Assembly (NCBI GenBank): GCA_015099395.1
Contig: AP024096.1
Span: 5,807,485 to 5,871,484, forward strand
DNA from: Ktedonobacteria bacterium brp13
GTDB taxonomy: Bacteria > Chloroflexota > Ktedonobacteria > Ktedonobacterales > Ktedonobacteraceae
Length of the DNA: 64,000 nucleotides
Reading direction: 5' to 3'
Under the pieces are notes generated by a model, which was not told the DNA's origin, did no database searches, and worked only from the letters and a program-made list of their open reading frames with translations. Every line of letters starts with the position of its first letter. Position 1 is the first letter of the stretch. Positions 53,480 through 62,498 of this stretch are shown here, one piece after another. Both the position numbers and the translations under genes were made by a program.

Positions 53480-55906
53480 TCAACTTGTTTGTTTCCTCTG
53501 TTGTTCTATCGTTTGGAGCAGAGAAGCATAATTCCTACTGACAATTTGGGTATTTGGGTGATCTTGGCCTAAGATATTTGAGCAAATCGCCACAGCATGC
53601 TTGTACAGCGGTTCCGCTTCGGTGTATTTACCTTGTGTTTCATAGAGTTCTGCAAGATTGTTGAGGCAGGTAGCTGTGTCGGGATGGATGGTTCCCATCT
53701 GTTGCTCATAAATGATCAGGGCTCGCTTCAACAAAGGCTCAGCTTCTGTGTACTTGCCCTGTGCGTGATAGAGGCGTGCTAGATTGTTGAGGCTGGTGGC
53801 GGTGTCAGGATGAGTGGGTCCCAGTTGCTGTTCACGGATCTTTAGGGCGCGCTGATACAAAGGTTCGGCTTCAACGTATTCGCCTTGCGCTCGATAGAGT
53901 GCTGCCAGGTTATTGAGGCTGGTGGCGGTGTCAGGATGATCTGGTCCTAGCTGCAGCTCGCAGATTGCCAGGGCGCGCAGGAATAAAGGTTCGGCTTCGG
54001 CGTACTGGCTCTGTGCTTGATAGAGGATAGCAAGGTTGTTGAGATTTTGAGCCGTATCGGGATGAGTAGCTCCCAACTGTTGCTCAGAAATTGCCAAGGC
54101 ACGCTTCATTAAAGGTTCAGCCTCGGCATACTTACCCTGCGCATAATAGAGTGCCGCCAAATTATTGAGGCAGATTGTTGTGTCAGGATGGATAGCTCCC
54201 AGTTGCAGCGTGCGGATCATCAGGGCTAACATTATCAACGGCTCTGCCTCCGCGTACTTGCCCTGTGTACGATAAAGTTCTGCGAGATTGTTGAGGCTGG
54301 TGGCGGTGTCGGTATGGATGTCTCCTAACTGTTGCTTGCGAATCGTCAGTGCTTGCCTCAACAAAGGCTCAGCTTCGGTATACTTACCCTGTGTATAATA
54401 GAGCGCTGCCAGATTGTTGAAGCTACTTGCAGTATCGAGATGATCGGACCCTAACTGCTGTTCGCGGATCGCCAGGGCATGTTTTAATAACGGTTCAGCT
54501 TCGCCATAATTACCTTGCGTTTTGGCATCGAGGCCGATCTTATTGAAAAGGCGCGCAGCTCCGAGCAACTGCTCAGTCGTTAAATAGCCGGCAATAAGTA
54601 GACGCTGGACATGGGGTTGCCAAAGTGCCAAGGCGGTCCGATCATAGGGATCACTCTGCTCCACATAGGTGTCCAGCGCCGCCAGAAACCGTTCCTGCCA
54701 GGTGGTGATGAGGTCAGTTTCGGGGGAAGTTTCGTCGTTACCGTGGGACATGAGACATTTCATAGCAAAGGTATGCACGAGGGGGTGGCTGACTTCATAG
54801 TACTGCTCAGGACGACGCAGCAGGCCGAGATTTACCAGGGTCCCTAGGGTTTGCCGCACCTGGTGCATGGGAAGGTTCACGATGGGTTGGACCAGTTCCA
54901 GAGAAAATGGAGCCGGAGCGAACATGCCAATGAGTGTCAGGAGCTGTTGTTCACGTGAGGAAAGGGAGGCATAAGTATGCTGAAGTACGAGTTGGACACT
55001 GAGGTATTGATGCTTGCCTTGAGAGAGCTCGGGCTGCTCTAACGCGTGGAGACGATCCGTTTCAAACTGCTCCATATACTCAGTTACCTCTTCCCCTCTT
55101 GAGGCGAGATAGCTGCCAATGAGCTGTAAGGCTAGAGGGTAGCCTCTGATTGCTTGCACCAGGCGTTCCACTGACGCGTGATCAGCCGCACGTGGACCGG
55201 CCAGTTTCTGTAGCAGCGTGATGGCCTGCTGTGGCGAGAGAAGATCAAGGATGCGGCTATGAGCGAGATCAGGAGCATCCGACTGACGACGCGAGATCAC
55301 AAGCACTACATTTCTACCACCCAGTTCTCGTAGTGGAAAGGCATCGACAAGGGCTTCCACCCCATCAAAGATCAGCAGGGCGCGTCGACGGCTCAGGGCA
55401 CGTAGCGCCGCTCGGCGTGGATCACCACCTCGCTCGTCTCCAAAGGCGTGCGCCAACTCCTCAAAGGCGACAGCAAGTGAAGGAGAAGCATAGAAGGAAT
55501 GATAGAAGATACCATCGGGGAAGCGAACCAACCCATCCTCTTGATCAAGCAGGCGCTGGAGAGCCTCAGCTACCAGAGCGGTCTTACCCATGCCACCGGA
55601 ACCACAGATAGCCAGCGTCTTGCTTGCTTCACCTTTCAACTCCTGGAGTAGCCACGCGAGGTCCTCTTCACGGCCCACAAAAGACTGAGCACGTGGCGGC
55701 AGCATCTGCGGCGGTATCCAGGGTGTAGATGGCGTCAGGTAGTGCTGGTGTAGACCACCTTCGATAGCGTATTGATCACCAGCTATATTGTAGTTCGATG
55801 CATTGCCAGTATTAGATGCCGCACTTTTTGCCACCTGTCCAAGGTGCTGTGATGGTGTATATGGTGTATGCGAGTCCTGTGGGTCCTGTAGGTCGGGCGT
55901 ATCCAT
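53480..55906 (-). CDS. NLR-type NB-ARC/TPR receptor 2 with N-terminal amyloid-like motif
   Basis: From MDTPDLQ at 55906 there are 808 residues, the equivalent start to NLR1. The motif is SAASNTGNASNYNIAGDQY, then a region (EGGLHQHY, TPSTPWIPPQMLP) almost identical to NLR1. NB-ARC signatures are CGSGGMGKTAL, ALLIFDGVEAL and GYPLALQLIGSYL. Eight 42-residue TPRs follow; they are more diverged from one another than those of NLR1. No BELL gene precedes it, only a decayed trace (55907-55965). Its motif is closer to the BELL motif (16 of 19) than NLR1's is (12 of 19). Confidence 0.9.
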   Translation of the reverse strand: MDTPDLQDPQDSHTPYTPSQHLGQVAKSAASNTGNASNYNIAGDQYAIEGGLHQHYLTPSTPWIPPQMLPPRAQSFVGREEDLAWLLQELKGEASKTLAICGSGGMGKTALVAEALQRLLDQEDGLVRFPDGIFYHSFYASPSLAVAFEELAHAFGDERGGDPRRAALRALSRRRALLIFDGVEALVDAFPLRELGGRNVVLVISRRQSDAPDLAHSRILDLLSPQQAITLLQKLAGPRAADHASVERLVQAIRGYPLALQLIGSYLASRGEEVTEYMEQFETDRLHALEQPELSQGKHQYLSVQLVLQHTYASLSSREQQLLTLIGMFAPAPFSLELVQPIVNLPMHQVRQTLGTLVNLGLLRRPEQYYEVSHPLVHTFAMKCLMSHGNDETSPETDLITTWQERFLAALDTYVEQSDPYDRTALALWQPHVQRLLIAGYLTTEQLLGAARLFNKIGLDAKTQGNYGEAEPLLKHALAIREQQLGSDHLDTASSFNNLAALYYTQGKYTEAEPLLRQALTIRKQQLGDIHTDTATSLNNLAELYRTQGKYAEAEPLIMLALMIRTLQLGAIHPDTTICLNNLAALYYAQGKYAEAEPLMKRALAISEQQLGATHPDTAQNLNNLAILYQAQSQYAEAEPLFLRALAICELQLGPDHPDTATSLNNLAALYRAQGEYVEAEPLYQRALKIREQQLGPTHPDTATSLNNLARLYHAQGKYTEAEPLLKRALIIYEQQMGTIHPDTATCLNNLAELYETQGKYTEAEPLYKHAVAICSNILGQDHPNTQIVSRNYASLLQTIEQQRKQTS

Positions 55907-55965
55907 GCCTTCTCTTCTCCCTGGTGTGTCGTGCATTGATCACCTTAAATGCTGTGGCTACATCT
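55907..55965 (-). pseudogene. Decayed 3' end of a BELL-like gene upstream of NLR2
   Basis: On the minus strand GGTGATCAATGCACGACACACCAG precedes the NLR2 start. It matches GGTGATCAGTACACGAAACACTAG, the end of the intact BELL-like gene (GDQYTKH-stop) before NLR1. The upstream bases are similar (GCCAC-AGCATTTAA against GCCACTAACTACAATATTCAA) but now contain a stop. The rest of the gene is gone. Confidence 0.55.
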
Positions 55966-56092
55966 TATCATATATCACTGCGTAGAGATGAAATTCCGGC
56001 CTGTCAGGGAATTATTCTTGTGCGTACGGTGTTTTCTTCTTTGGTGGTGATAATGGGTTAGTTAACTAACAAAATAATCTGGGAGAAAAAGA

Positions 56093-56758
56093 ATGACACA
56101 GACCTCTGAAAGTAATCTTCAGCAACAGCTTGATGCTCAGAAGGCACAGGCGCAGGCACATATGCCAGCAGATTTCTATGATGGTATCAATTCTGACACG
56201 AATGCTCTGGTGCAGTCTGGATTGGCAGAACAGAGTCTGAAGGCAGGTGTACAGGCTCCTGATTTTACTTTGCCGGATGCTAAGGGTACAGATGTAACGC
56301 TTTCGACGCTCCTGCAACAGGGACTGGTCGTGCTTACGTTTTATCGTGGAAGCTGGTGCCCTTTCTGTAATTTGCAATTGCGTGCGTACCAGCAGATCCT
56401 GCCACAGATACAGGAGCTGGGTGCAACGCTCGTTGCCGTCTCCCCTCAGACGCCAGACAATTCGTTGACCATCATCGAAAAGCAGGAACTTGCATTTCCT
56501 GTCTTGAGCGATAAGGGCAACGCGGTCGCGCGCCAGTACGGCCTGGTATTTAAAATTTCTGATCAACTACGTGGGCTCTACGAGCAATATCAGCTTGATC
56601 TGACACAATATAACGGTGACGACACATGGGAACTGCCGATGCCAGGAACCTTCATCATTGATAAAAGTGGAACGATTCAACTTGCTTCTGTCAATGCCGA
56701 CTTTATGCAGCGTCTGGAGCCAGCGGCTATACTGGATAGCCTGCGTACTCTCCGCTAG
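56093..56758 (+). CDS. AhpC/TSA-type peroxiredoxin-like protein
   Basis: The 221-residue protein has a helical N-terminus (about 45 residues) and a thioredoxin-fold core. The active site reads FYRGSWCPFCNLQLRAYQ, a CxxC like thioredoxin rather than the single peroxidatic Cys of classical PxxxTxxC enzymes. Later parts (LVAVSPQTPDNSL, VLSDKGNAVARQYGLVF, MPGTFIIDKSGTIQLASVNADFMQRLEP) match the AhpC/TSA-redoxin family. It probably reduces peroxides or disulfides in the cytoplasm; no signal peptide is present. GGAG precedes the ATG, and it is monocistronic with a terminator 50 bp downstream. Confidence 0.9.
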   Translation: MTQTSESNLQQQLDAQKAQAQAHMPADFYDGINSDTNALVQSGLAEQSLKAGVQAPDFTLPDAKGTDVTLSTLLQQGLVVLTFYRGSWCPFCNLQLRAYQQILPQIQELGATLVAVSPQTPDNSLTIIEKQELAFPVLSDKGNAVARQYGLVFKISDQLRGLYEQYQLDLTQYNGDDTWELPMPGTFIIDKSGTIQLASVNADFMQRLEPAAILDSLRTLR

Positions 56759-56807
56759 GGGAACTCAACTCCTACAGGGCATACTGTCAGAATTTATATA
56801 GATGTTT

Positions 56808-56847
56808 GGCGAGGCAAGGATTATCTTGCCTCGCCATTCGCTTTTTT
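56808..56847 (+). terminator. Rho-independent terminator
   Basis: GGCGAGGCAAG pairs perfectly with CTTGCCTCGCC around GATTAT, with TTCGCTTTTTT downstream. It ends the peroxiredoxin transcript. Confidence 0.9.
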
Positions 56848-56849
56848 GA

Positions 56850-57223
56850 GAATGAATAATGGAGATAGAGCGGATTTTCAAGCGTATGCATCATCTGAAA
56901 CATTGACAGGTGTGACAGCTTGCGTTATCATCTCTCTATCTTTTAGGCAGTTATGCTCCCTGCGACATTTCTGCTTTGGGTCTGGAGAAGGCCATAACGA
57001 AAGATAGCAAGCCCGATTTTAACAGGCTTGCTATCTTATTATCTGCCAGAAGATAAAGAAATATTATGCGTTATAAGGATTGTTTGGAAGCAAAAGCAAT
57101 ACTGAAATACTCCCACGGTCCGATGCCATAATCTTCTTGACTCGATAAAAACAAGATAGCATATACAACGTAAAAAGTCAAATATGCAAACATATAACTG
57201 AATAGATTCCTATCTTCCTATTT
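56850..57223 (+). repeat. 374-bp duplicated intergenic segment, copy 2
   Basis: The likely original of 47766-48139. Here it continues unbroken into the NYN-like gene, whereas copy 1 lacks the next 141 bp. That deletion lies between CCTATTT direct repeats (57217-57223 and 57358-57364). It contains the hairpin at 57001-57037. Confidence 0.88.
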
Positions 57224-57284
57224 TCTTACTCTGCTCTCAATCGTCTCTCAATCGTCTCGTAAGCGCGTCTTGTTGGAGGTTTCT

Positions 57285-58796
57285 ATGGGAGTGCTACAAA
57301 GGACCTGTGTGCTCTATGTGGATTATACTGACCTTGTGCTCAGTCTTTCACGGGTCCCCTATTTCGATCTTGTGGCTGTTCTGAATGCGTTGCAGGAGAA
57401 GGCGCGCCAGCAGTTCTATATTCAAGAGGTGCATATCTACCATCACTGGATGCTGGAGACCCTGCGCCAGCAGTTGGAGGAGGAACATCTCGCCTGCCAT
57501 CATGTGCAGGAGGCGGCATCAAGTATAGAAGAAGCTATCCGTATTGATCTTGAGTGTAGCCTCGCTTCACCAATGGTCGCCGATACCTACATTCTTGTCA
57601 GCGGTTCGAATCACTATCCGGAACTGCTCACGACCATCCAGCAGACATACAGACAGGTCTTGCTCTGGACCTATAATGCGCCGAGCAAGCAACAGAACAT
57701 CCCTCGTGTCTGGCAGCGTATCGCCCTGCCAACGCCGCCTGCGCGACCACACTGGATACGCAGTATCATGCTCCAGGCTATCGCTCTGACCACCGATGAC
57801 CGTCTGGTTGATGTGCATACCCCTCTCGCTGTCAGCAAGCTCCAGATACAGCTGATGCGCAACAGTGCTTTTCGCAGCGCCACCGATACCTGGATCACGA
57901 TCGCCATGAGCGAACATATCTTGCGACCAGCACGACCAGCACGTGTACGTAGCCTGCGTGGCTATCTCCTCTTAAATTATGAGCATCGACTGGTCCAGCA
58001 CGCCCTGGAACTGCGTGAACATATCATGATCACACTGAGTACCCTGCTCGTGAATCGCGAGTGGGTTGCCTTTAATGTGCTCGAAAGAGCCCTGAGCACG
58101 CATAAGCAACTGGCCGACGACCAGCGTACTCGTCAGTCCTGGATCGAGGTATTGATTGAAGAGAAGGTCCTGATCGCACTACGTGTCCCACATCCTGATG
58201 GGCAGCACGAGGTCACCACTCTGCGCCTGAATCGTGACCATCCACAGGCCCTCTTCTTACAGCGCTATCAACAGCGGAACGTCCAGCGCCTGATCCTTGG
58301 CAGTAGCCTCTTCCTGGAACGCCGTCGCACCGACTGGCAAGCTATCAGCCAGTTGCTACGTGACCTGACCGAGCAGATTCCGTATATAGAAGCACGCGCA
58401 ACTATGGATGCAGCCGAACGTCAGAAGGTAATCGTCGTAGATAGTATCCCGAATCCGCGCAATCCACTGCACCCCGTCAGCGTTGCCTACCTCAACTACA
58501 ATCATAGACTTGTACAGGCAACCGTCGACATGCGCAATACACTTATCCACGAGAGCGCACAGCTTCTCTCACAGCTGCCGCGTGGTACCGTTAGTGCCAA
58601 TACCCTCGAAGAGCAGCTCAGCGCGAGCCAGGAGATCACTCGCGAAGAAGCTCACTTCTGGCTCAGCGTATTTCTACACTTCGAGATCCTGCTCGCTCAG
58701 CAGCCCGCTCTGCACACTGATCGAGCAGCCAGCATGCTCTACCTCAACGAGCTAGATCCGGTCGTCGCCGATCTGCGTAAAGCTGAACACGTGTAA
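57285..58796 (+). CDS. NYN/LabA-like (PIN-fold) protein
   Basis: The ATG at 57285, five bases after GGAGG, gives 503 residues. The N-terminal 140 fit the NYN domain: VLYVDYTDLVLSL with the first Asp, VAVLNALQEKA, then ILVSGSNHYPELLTTIQ, where the usual S(G/S)DxDF motif reads SGSNHY and so has lost acidic ligands. Nuclease activity is therefore doubtful. The remaining 360 residues hold two similar helical repeats with YLNYNHRLVQ or LLNYEHRLVQ, a winged-helix-like part and VLIEEKVLIAL or LFLHFEILLA. A role in RNA metabolism or as a scaffold is possible. Its 5' end was captured in the chimera at 48140-48200. Confidence 0.6.
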   Translation: MGVLQRTCVLYVDYTDLVLSLSRVPYFDLVAVLNALQEKARQQFYIQEVHIYHHWMLETLRQQLEEEHLACHHVQEAASSIEEAIRIDLECSLASPMVADTYILVSGSNHYPELLTTIQQTYRQVLLWTYNAPSKQQNIPRVWQRIALPTPPARPHWIRSIMLQAIALTTDDRLVDVHTPLAVSKLQIQLMRNSAFRSATDTWITIAMSEHILRPARPARVRSLRGYLLLNYEHRLVQHALELREHIMITLSTLLVNREWVAFNVLERALSTHKQLADDQRTRQSWIEVLIEEKVLIALRVPHPDGQHEVTTLRLNRDHPQALFLQRYQQRNVQRLILGSSLFLERRRTDWQAISQLLRDLTEQIPYIEARATMDAAERQKVIVVDSIPNPRNPLHPVSVAYLNYNHRLVQATVDMRNTLIHESAQLLSQLPRGTVSANTLEEQLSASQEITREEAHFWLSVFLHFEILLAQQPALHTDRAASMLYLNELDPVVADLRKAEHV

Positions 58797-58840
58797 GAAA
58801 AGCATGACTACTACGTATAGTGAGAATACCCGTAGTGAGA

Positions 58841-59314
58841 TCACGAAGCCGTATGACGAAACGGAGAGGCTGGATCGTCGCGTAAGAGATGGAGCAGGCG
58901 AGCATTGACCGTAACGTCGCTAGCGGAGGCTGCGGCGAGGACCTCTGTAAGCGCATCAGGACTGAGGTCACGCGAAGGGTCCCAGCCGTAGCGCTTGAGA
59001 TCTACATGTCCACTCTCATTGAAGACGATCCCTTCGGCTTCTAACAGGCGGCGCATCCGGTCACGCTCACCAAAGGCCCAGCTCCCAGTGAGCTCACCTT
59101 TACTGTTGATCACACGTTGCGCCGGAACGTCCCGCGGGCACTCATGCATAATAAAACCAATCATACGAGCACCACGAGGATACCCCAGCGCCTTCCCGAT
59201 CCAGCCATACGTCGTAGCACGACCAGCAGGACAGGCACGTACCACAGCAAAGACACGCGCCATCAGATCCGTCGTCTGCTCACGCGTCGGTTGTACTTCT
59301 TCTCCATCGCTCAT
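58841..59314 (-). CDS. Alkyltransferase-like (ATL) DNA-repair protein
   Basis: The 157 residues match the O6-methylguanine methyltransferase DNA-binding domain: VFAVVRACPAGRATTYGWIGKALGYPRGARMIGF and GELTGSWAFG. The active site PCHR is replaced by PAQRV, so no Cys can accept the alkyl group. ATL proteins bind and flip O6-alkylguanine and hand the lesion to nucleotide excision repair. The C-terminal 45 residues, after RYGWDP, are an addition of unknown role. It lies 12 bp downstream of the DapA-like gene on the same strand, so they may be co-transcribed. Confidence 0.88.
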   Translation of the reverse strand: MSDGEEVQPTREQTTDLMARVFAVVRACPAGRATTYGWIGKALGYPRGARMIGFIMHECPRDVPAQRVINSKGELTGSWAFGERDRMRRLLEAEGIVFNESGHVDLKRYGWDPSRDLSPDALTEVLAAASASDVTVNARLLHLLRDDPASPFRHTAS

Positions 59315-59325
59315 AGCATCTTCCC

Positions 59326-60249
59326 CTATAATAGTTGACTTTCCACCAGTATCTGGCGTACCTGCTCAACCTCAGCGGCGTTGAAACGTTGCAACGGTCG
59401 CCCCACAACATTGGTGCTGATAATACCGAGCAGTTGGAGTGCCGTCTTCAGACCACCAAAGGCCGCTGCATGCGGAGAGAGTCGCTGCTGGGCGACCGCC
59501 GTAATGGTATAGAGGCGCATCAGACGCTCCTGCTCCTGGCGTGCCTGCGCGACGTTCCCCGCCGTGATCGCCTGATAGAGACGTTGATAGCCGGTGGGAT
59601 CGACGTTGCCGAGTCCAGGTACCGCACCATCGGCCCCCATCCAGAAGATAAGGTCGACGACCTGTTGCTGACCAGAGAAGACCAGGAAGTCCGGGTACTG
59701 CTGCTTTGTGAGGACAGTAGAGCGGAAATTAACCTCATCACCACTACTATCCTTCACTCCAACGATAAGCCGCTCTTCGAGCAATTGGAGTAGCGTTGGC
59801 CGCTCAATCTTTATATGGACCGAGACAGGAATATTGTAGGCAATGATCGGTACATCGATAGCCGCATGGACCGCTCGGAAATGCTCAATAATCTCAGCCT
59901 GGTTGATACGCGCATAAAAAGGAGCTGGTAAGACTACTGCATCCACGCCTGCCCGCTGCGCTACCGCAGCATGTTCAAGGACACGCGCCGTCGTCGTATC
60001 GATCAAGCCGGCCAGTACCGGTACCCGTCCAGCTACCGTGCGTACCGACACATTAATAACCGTCGCCCGCTGCCGATCCGTCAGATGGACAGTTTCACCG
60101 GTCGAACCCAACACAAATATCCCCTGCACACCAGCCGCCAACTGAGCCTCGATCAAACGCTGTAAAGAATCCGTATCAATCTCAAACTCTTCCGTCATAG
60201 GAGTTACAAGTGGCGGCACAATACCGCCAAAGCCATGAGCCAGCGTCAT
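59326..60249 (-). CDS. DapA-family (dihydrodipicolinate synthase-like) aldolase
   Basis: From MTLAHGFGGIVPPLVTPM at 60249 there are 307 residues in the TIM-barrel pattern of the family. Motifs are VLGSTGETVHL for carboxylate binding, VPIIAYNIP with the catalytic Tyr, and LIVGVKDSSGDEVN with the Schiff-base Lys. The same signature serves dihydrodipicolinate synthase, N-acetylneuraminate lyase and keto-deoxy sugar-acid aldolases. No lysine genes are adjacent, so a catabolic lyase is as likely. It lies upstream of the ATL gene in the same direction. Confidence 0.88.
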   Translation of the reverse strand: MTLAHGFGGIVPPLVTPMTEEFEIDTDSLQRLIEAQLAAGVQGIFVLGSTGETVHLTDRQRATVINVSVRTVAGRVPVLAGLIDTTTARVLEHAAVAQRAGVDAVVLPAPFYARINQAEIIEHFRAVHAAIDVPIIAYNIPVSVHIKIERPTLLQLLEERLIVGVKDSSGDEVNFRSTVLTKQQYPDFLVFSGQQQVVDLIFWMGADGAVPGLGNVDPTGYQRLYQAITAGNVAQARQEQERLMRLYTITAVAQQRLSPHAAAFGGLKTALQLLGIISTNVVGRPLQRFNAAEVEQVRQILVESQLL

Positions 60250-60446
60250 TATTCTTCCCTCACATAAACTACTCTGAAGATCATACGTATGCATAGTATG
60301 CTATTCCGTGATATCGCCAGAGTCATTGGTATTATTGGTCTATATATATCATAACATTTCCTTACTTTTGCAGTCTCCTATTTTATTACTATCGCTTAAT
60401 ATGACGCTATAATAGCTTTACTCTGTAAAATAATTCGCTAGAAAAG

Positions 60447-60487
60447 TTATCCACACTGTGGAAAAGTTATCCACATAAATATCCACA
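60447..60487. promoter_or_regulatory. Cluster of four DnaA-box-like 9-mers
   Basis: TTATCCACA is at 60447-60455 and 60467-60475. The reverse-strand TTTTCCACA is at 60457-60465, and ATATCCACA is at 60479-60487. Two match the E. coli consensus exactly. They fill 41 bp in an AT-rich 436-bp intergenic stretch (60250-60685) that holds no gene. No dnaA, dnaN or repA gene is in the window. Confidence 0.8.
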
Positions 60488-60685
60488 TTTTTACTCGCTT
60501 TGTGCATAAAGATGCGATTACTTATCAATAAGGAATACTTACGGCAAAGATGAAGCAGCGCAATAAAGGAAATGAAAAGTAATCAGAATATGAATAAGAT
60601 GTTAATATATTAAGAGTAGATTAAGAGCATCAAAAAGGAGGAGAGCGAGAGCCCTCCTCCATAATAACTAGCAGCGATAGTTAGA

Positions 60686-62257
60686 TTATTTACCGACAAC
60701 CTCACGTAGCTCAAACACAACTTTATCCAGCTGTGTCGCAGCATCGGAGGCAGAGGTCGCGCCGGTTACCAGCTGATCAGTCACCTGGGCCGTCACTTGA
60801 ATGGCGTCATTCAGACCACCACAACTCTTCTTCTGGTGTTCTGCCGCCTTCTCGATATAGCGAGCCGCAGTGATAATGTCATCCAGGCCTTGCTTGGTCT
60901 GCGCACTATCCATGCGTCCCCAGTTCAAGAGCAGGTTCTCGCCGATCGTATTGAGCTGCTGGGCCGCTGAACTGGTCGCATTCGCGTAGTATTGCACCGA
61001 TTGCAGACCAATCTGCGACGAGTCGATAATCCATTTCTGCTCCATCGCAGTCGCTTCTTCAGCGGAGGCCAGTTGCTTCAGCGAGTTACTATTATCGCGT
61101 AACGTATCGACTGAACGCTGGATCGGACGTGTAATGCCGCGTCCAACAAATAGACCAATCACCGCAGCCAGTAAGGTAACGACGAGCGAGATAAGGAAGA
61201 GATAAAGGACCTGCTGGTTGGCTGCGCTGGTAATCGTGCTCATCGGACGGAGTACAACATACGACCAGGGTAGCAGTTGACCGGTCGATTTAACGACTTC
61301 ATACGGCTCATTCTGTCCGGCTGGCTGAAACTGTTGAGCCGTCACAGCAGCAAGGCTAGTATTTTGTGTCAGATTAGACATGCTTGGATCGCCTGAACCG
61401 TTGTAGACAGCGACCTTCGTCTGGGTGGGATCGTAGAGACCTTCTTGCGTTATCTGGCTGGCAAACGTCGCTGGCAGCGGAGCAAGCGATTTAAAGAGTT
61501 CAGCTGGCAAGGCACCCTGTGTCGTATCTGTCGTGGTATACGCGATACAGACATCATGGTTATCGATTACCATGCTATAGTCTCGTGTACCTGCATTAAA
61601 CTCACTATTGACCGCATCCCAGACCGAACTGAGTGAAAGTGAAGCGCGTTCGATGCCAATCGCATTGCCATGGTCATCGTAGACATTGACATAGAGATTC
61701 ACATACGCCTGGCGCAACGCGTTGTCGTAGTAGACATTTGAGATGAGCGTTCTATGCGAACCATTACCCATGAGATCCAGCATGGTTTGAGGGATCGTAT
61801 AATTTAACCGCTGTTGAGCAGTTAAATACTTCGCATTAGGGAGAGTCTGTGGATACGACAGTACTGCAAACGCCTGCTGACCTTTGTTGCCCGACTGGAA
61901 CTTAAAAAGTGTCCAGCTGGTATAACCAGGGTCCAGATGATAGCTGGTGTTGAGTTCAGCCAGGGCTTGCGACGTATAACTGCTATTTTGTTGCAGATAC
62001 TCCTGTATTGCCTTAAATTGACTGACATAGTTCAGCTCTTGCAAACGGGCTGCCACGTAGGAATCAATAGTTTCCGAGTGCTTTTGTGCATCGGTCTCCA
62101 TTTCGGTTGCTGCCTGCCTGGTAAGTGCCGGACTTAAAATAAATTCACTGCTCAACACAGTAATGATAAGAGGAATTACAACGGCAAGTATAAGGATAAT
62201 GGAGAAGCGCACTGTCAAAGATACTCGCCGTCGAGCCGGTTGAAGGGTATTCGACAT
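60686..62257 (-). CDS. Membrane sensor with cache domain and HAMP, no output domain
   Basis: The 523-residue protein has TM1 (FSIILILAVVIPLIITVLS), a large extracytoplasmic double-cache-like domain (about 45-340, with YTSWTLFKF, AVLSYP, YVNLYVNVYDDHGNAIGIERASLSLSSVWDAVN) and TM2 (LYLFLISLVVTLLAAVIGLFVG). A HAMP linker (RGITRPIQRSVDTLRDNS) and about 120 helical residues rich in Ala, Ser and Gln follow, like part of a methyl-accepting stalk. No kinase, cyclase or CheW-binding tip is visible. Ligand sensing with an unknown partner is likely. The divergent gene encodes a sugar-binding lipoprotein that could present ligand to it. Confidence 0.82.
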   Translation of the reverse strand: MSNTLQPARRRVSLTVRFSIILILAVVIPLIITVLSSEFILSPALTRQAATEMETDAQKHSETIDSYVAARLQELNYVSQFKAIQEYLQQNSSYTSQALAELNTSYHLDPGYTSWTLFKFQSGNKGQQAFAVLSYPQTLPNAKYLTAQQRLNYTIPQTMLDLMGNGSHRTLISNVYYDNALRQAYVNLYVNVYDDHGNAIGIERASLSLSSVWDAVNSEFNAGTRDYSMVIDNHDVCIAYTTTDTTQGALPAELFKSLAPLPATFASQITQEGLYDPTQTKVAVYNGSGDPSMSNLTQNTSLAAVTAQQFQPAGQNEPYEVVKSTGQLLPWSYVVLRPMSTITSAANQQVLYLFLISLVVTLLAAVIGLFVGRGITRPIQRSVDTLRDNSNSLKQLASAEEATAMEQKWIIDSSQIGLQSVQYYANATSSAAQQLNTIGENLLLNWGRMDSAQTKQGLDDIITAARYIEKAAEHQKKSCGGLNDAIQVTAQVTDQLVTGATSASDAATQLDKVVFELREVVGK

Positions 62258-62498
62258 ATATTTTTACCTATCCTACACGGTAAGTTCGCTACGCAATATA
62301 TATAATAAAGGCATGTAGATAGTATAATCTACCTATTTGCAGAGACAGTGTTCGGTCTAATGAATTAGTACTTTTAGACAATCCAGTTCAAAATTACTCT
62401 CATAAATGATTAAAACCAATAGAGAGGTATACAATAAATTGCGTATCCTAGTCCGAACTCATACATTATTTTCGGCTTTAGCAGGAGAATACTAGATC

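Noticed and set aside
53587..55611. Several plus-strand open frames over 60 codons opposite the second NB-ARC gene
   Set aside because: They are antisense shadows of the repeat-rich coding strand.
58995..59384. Plus-strand 129-codon frame
   Set aside because: Complement of the ATL gene, which has clear family motifs.
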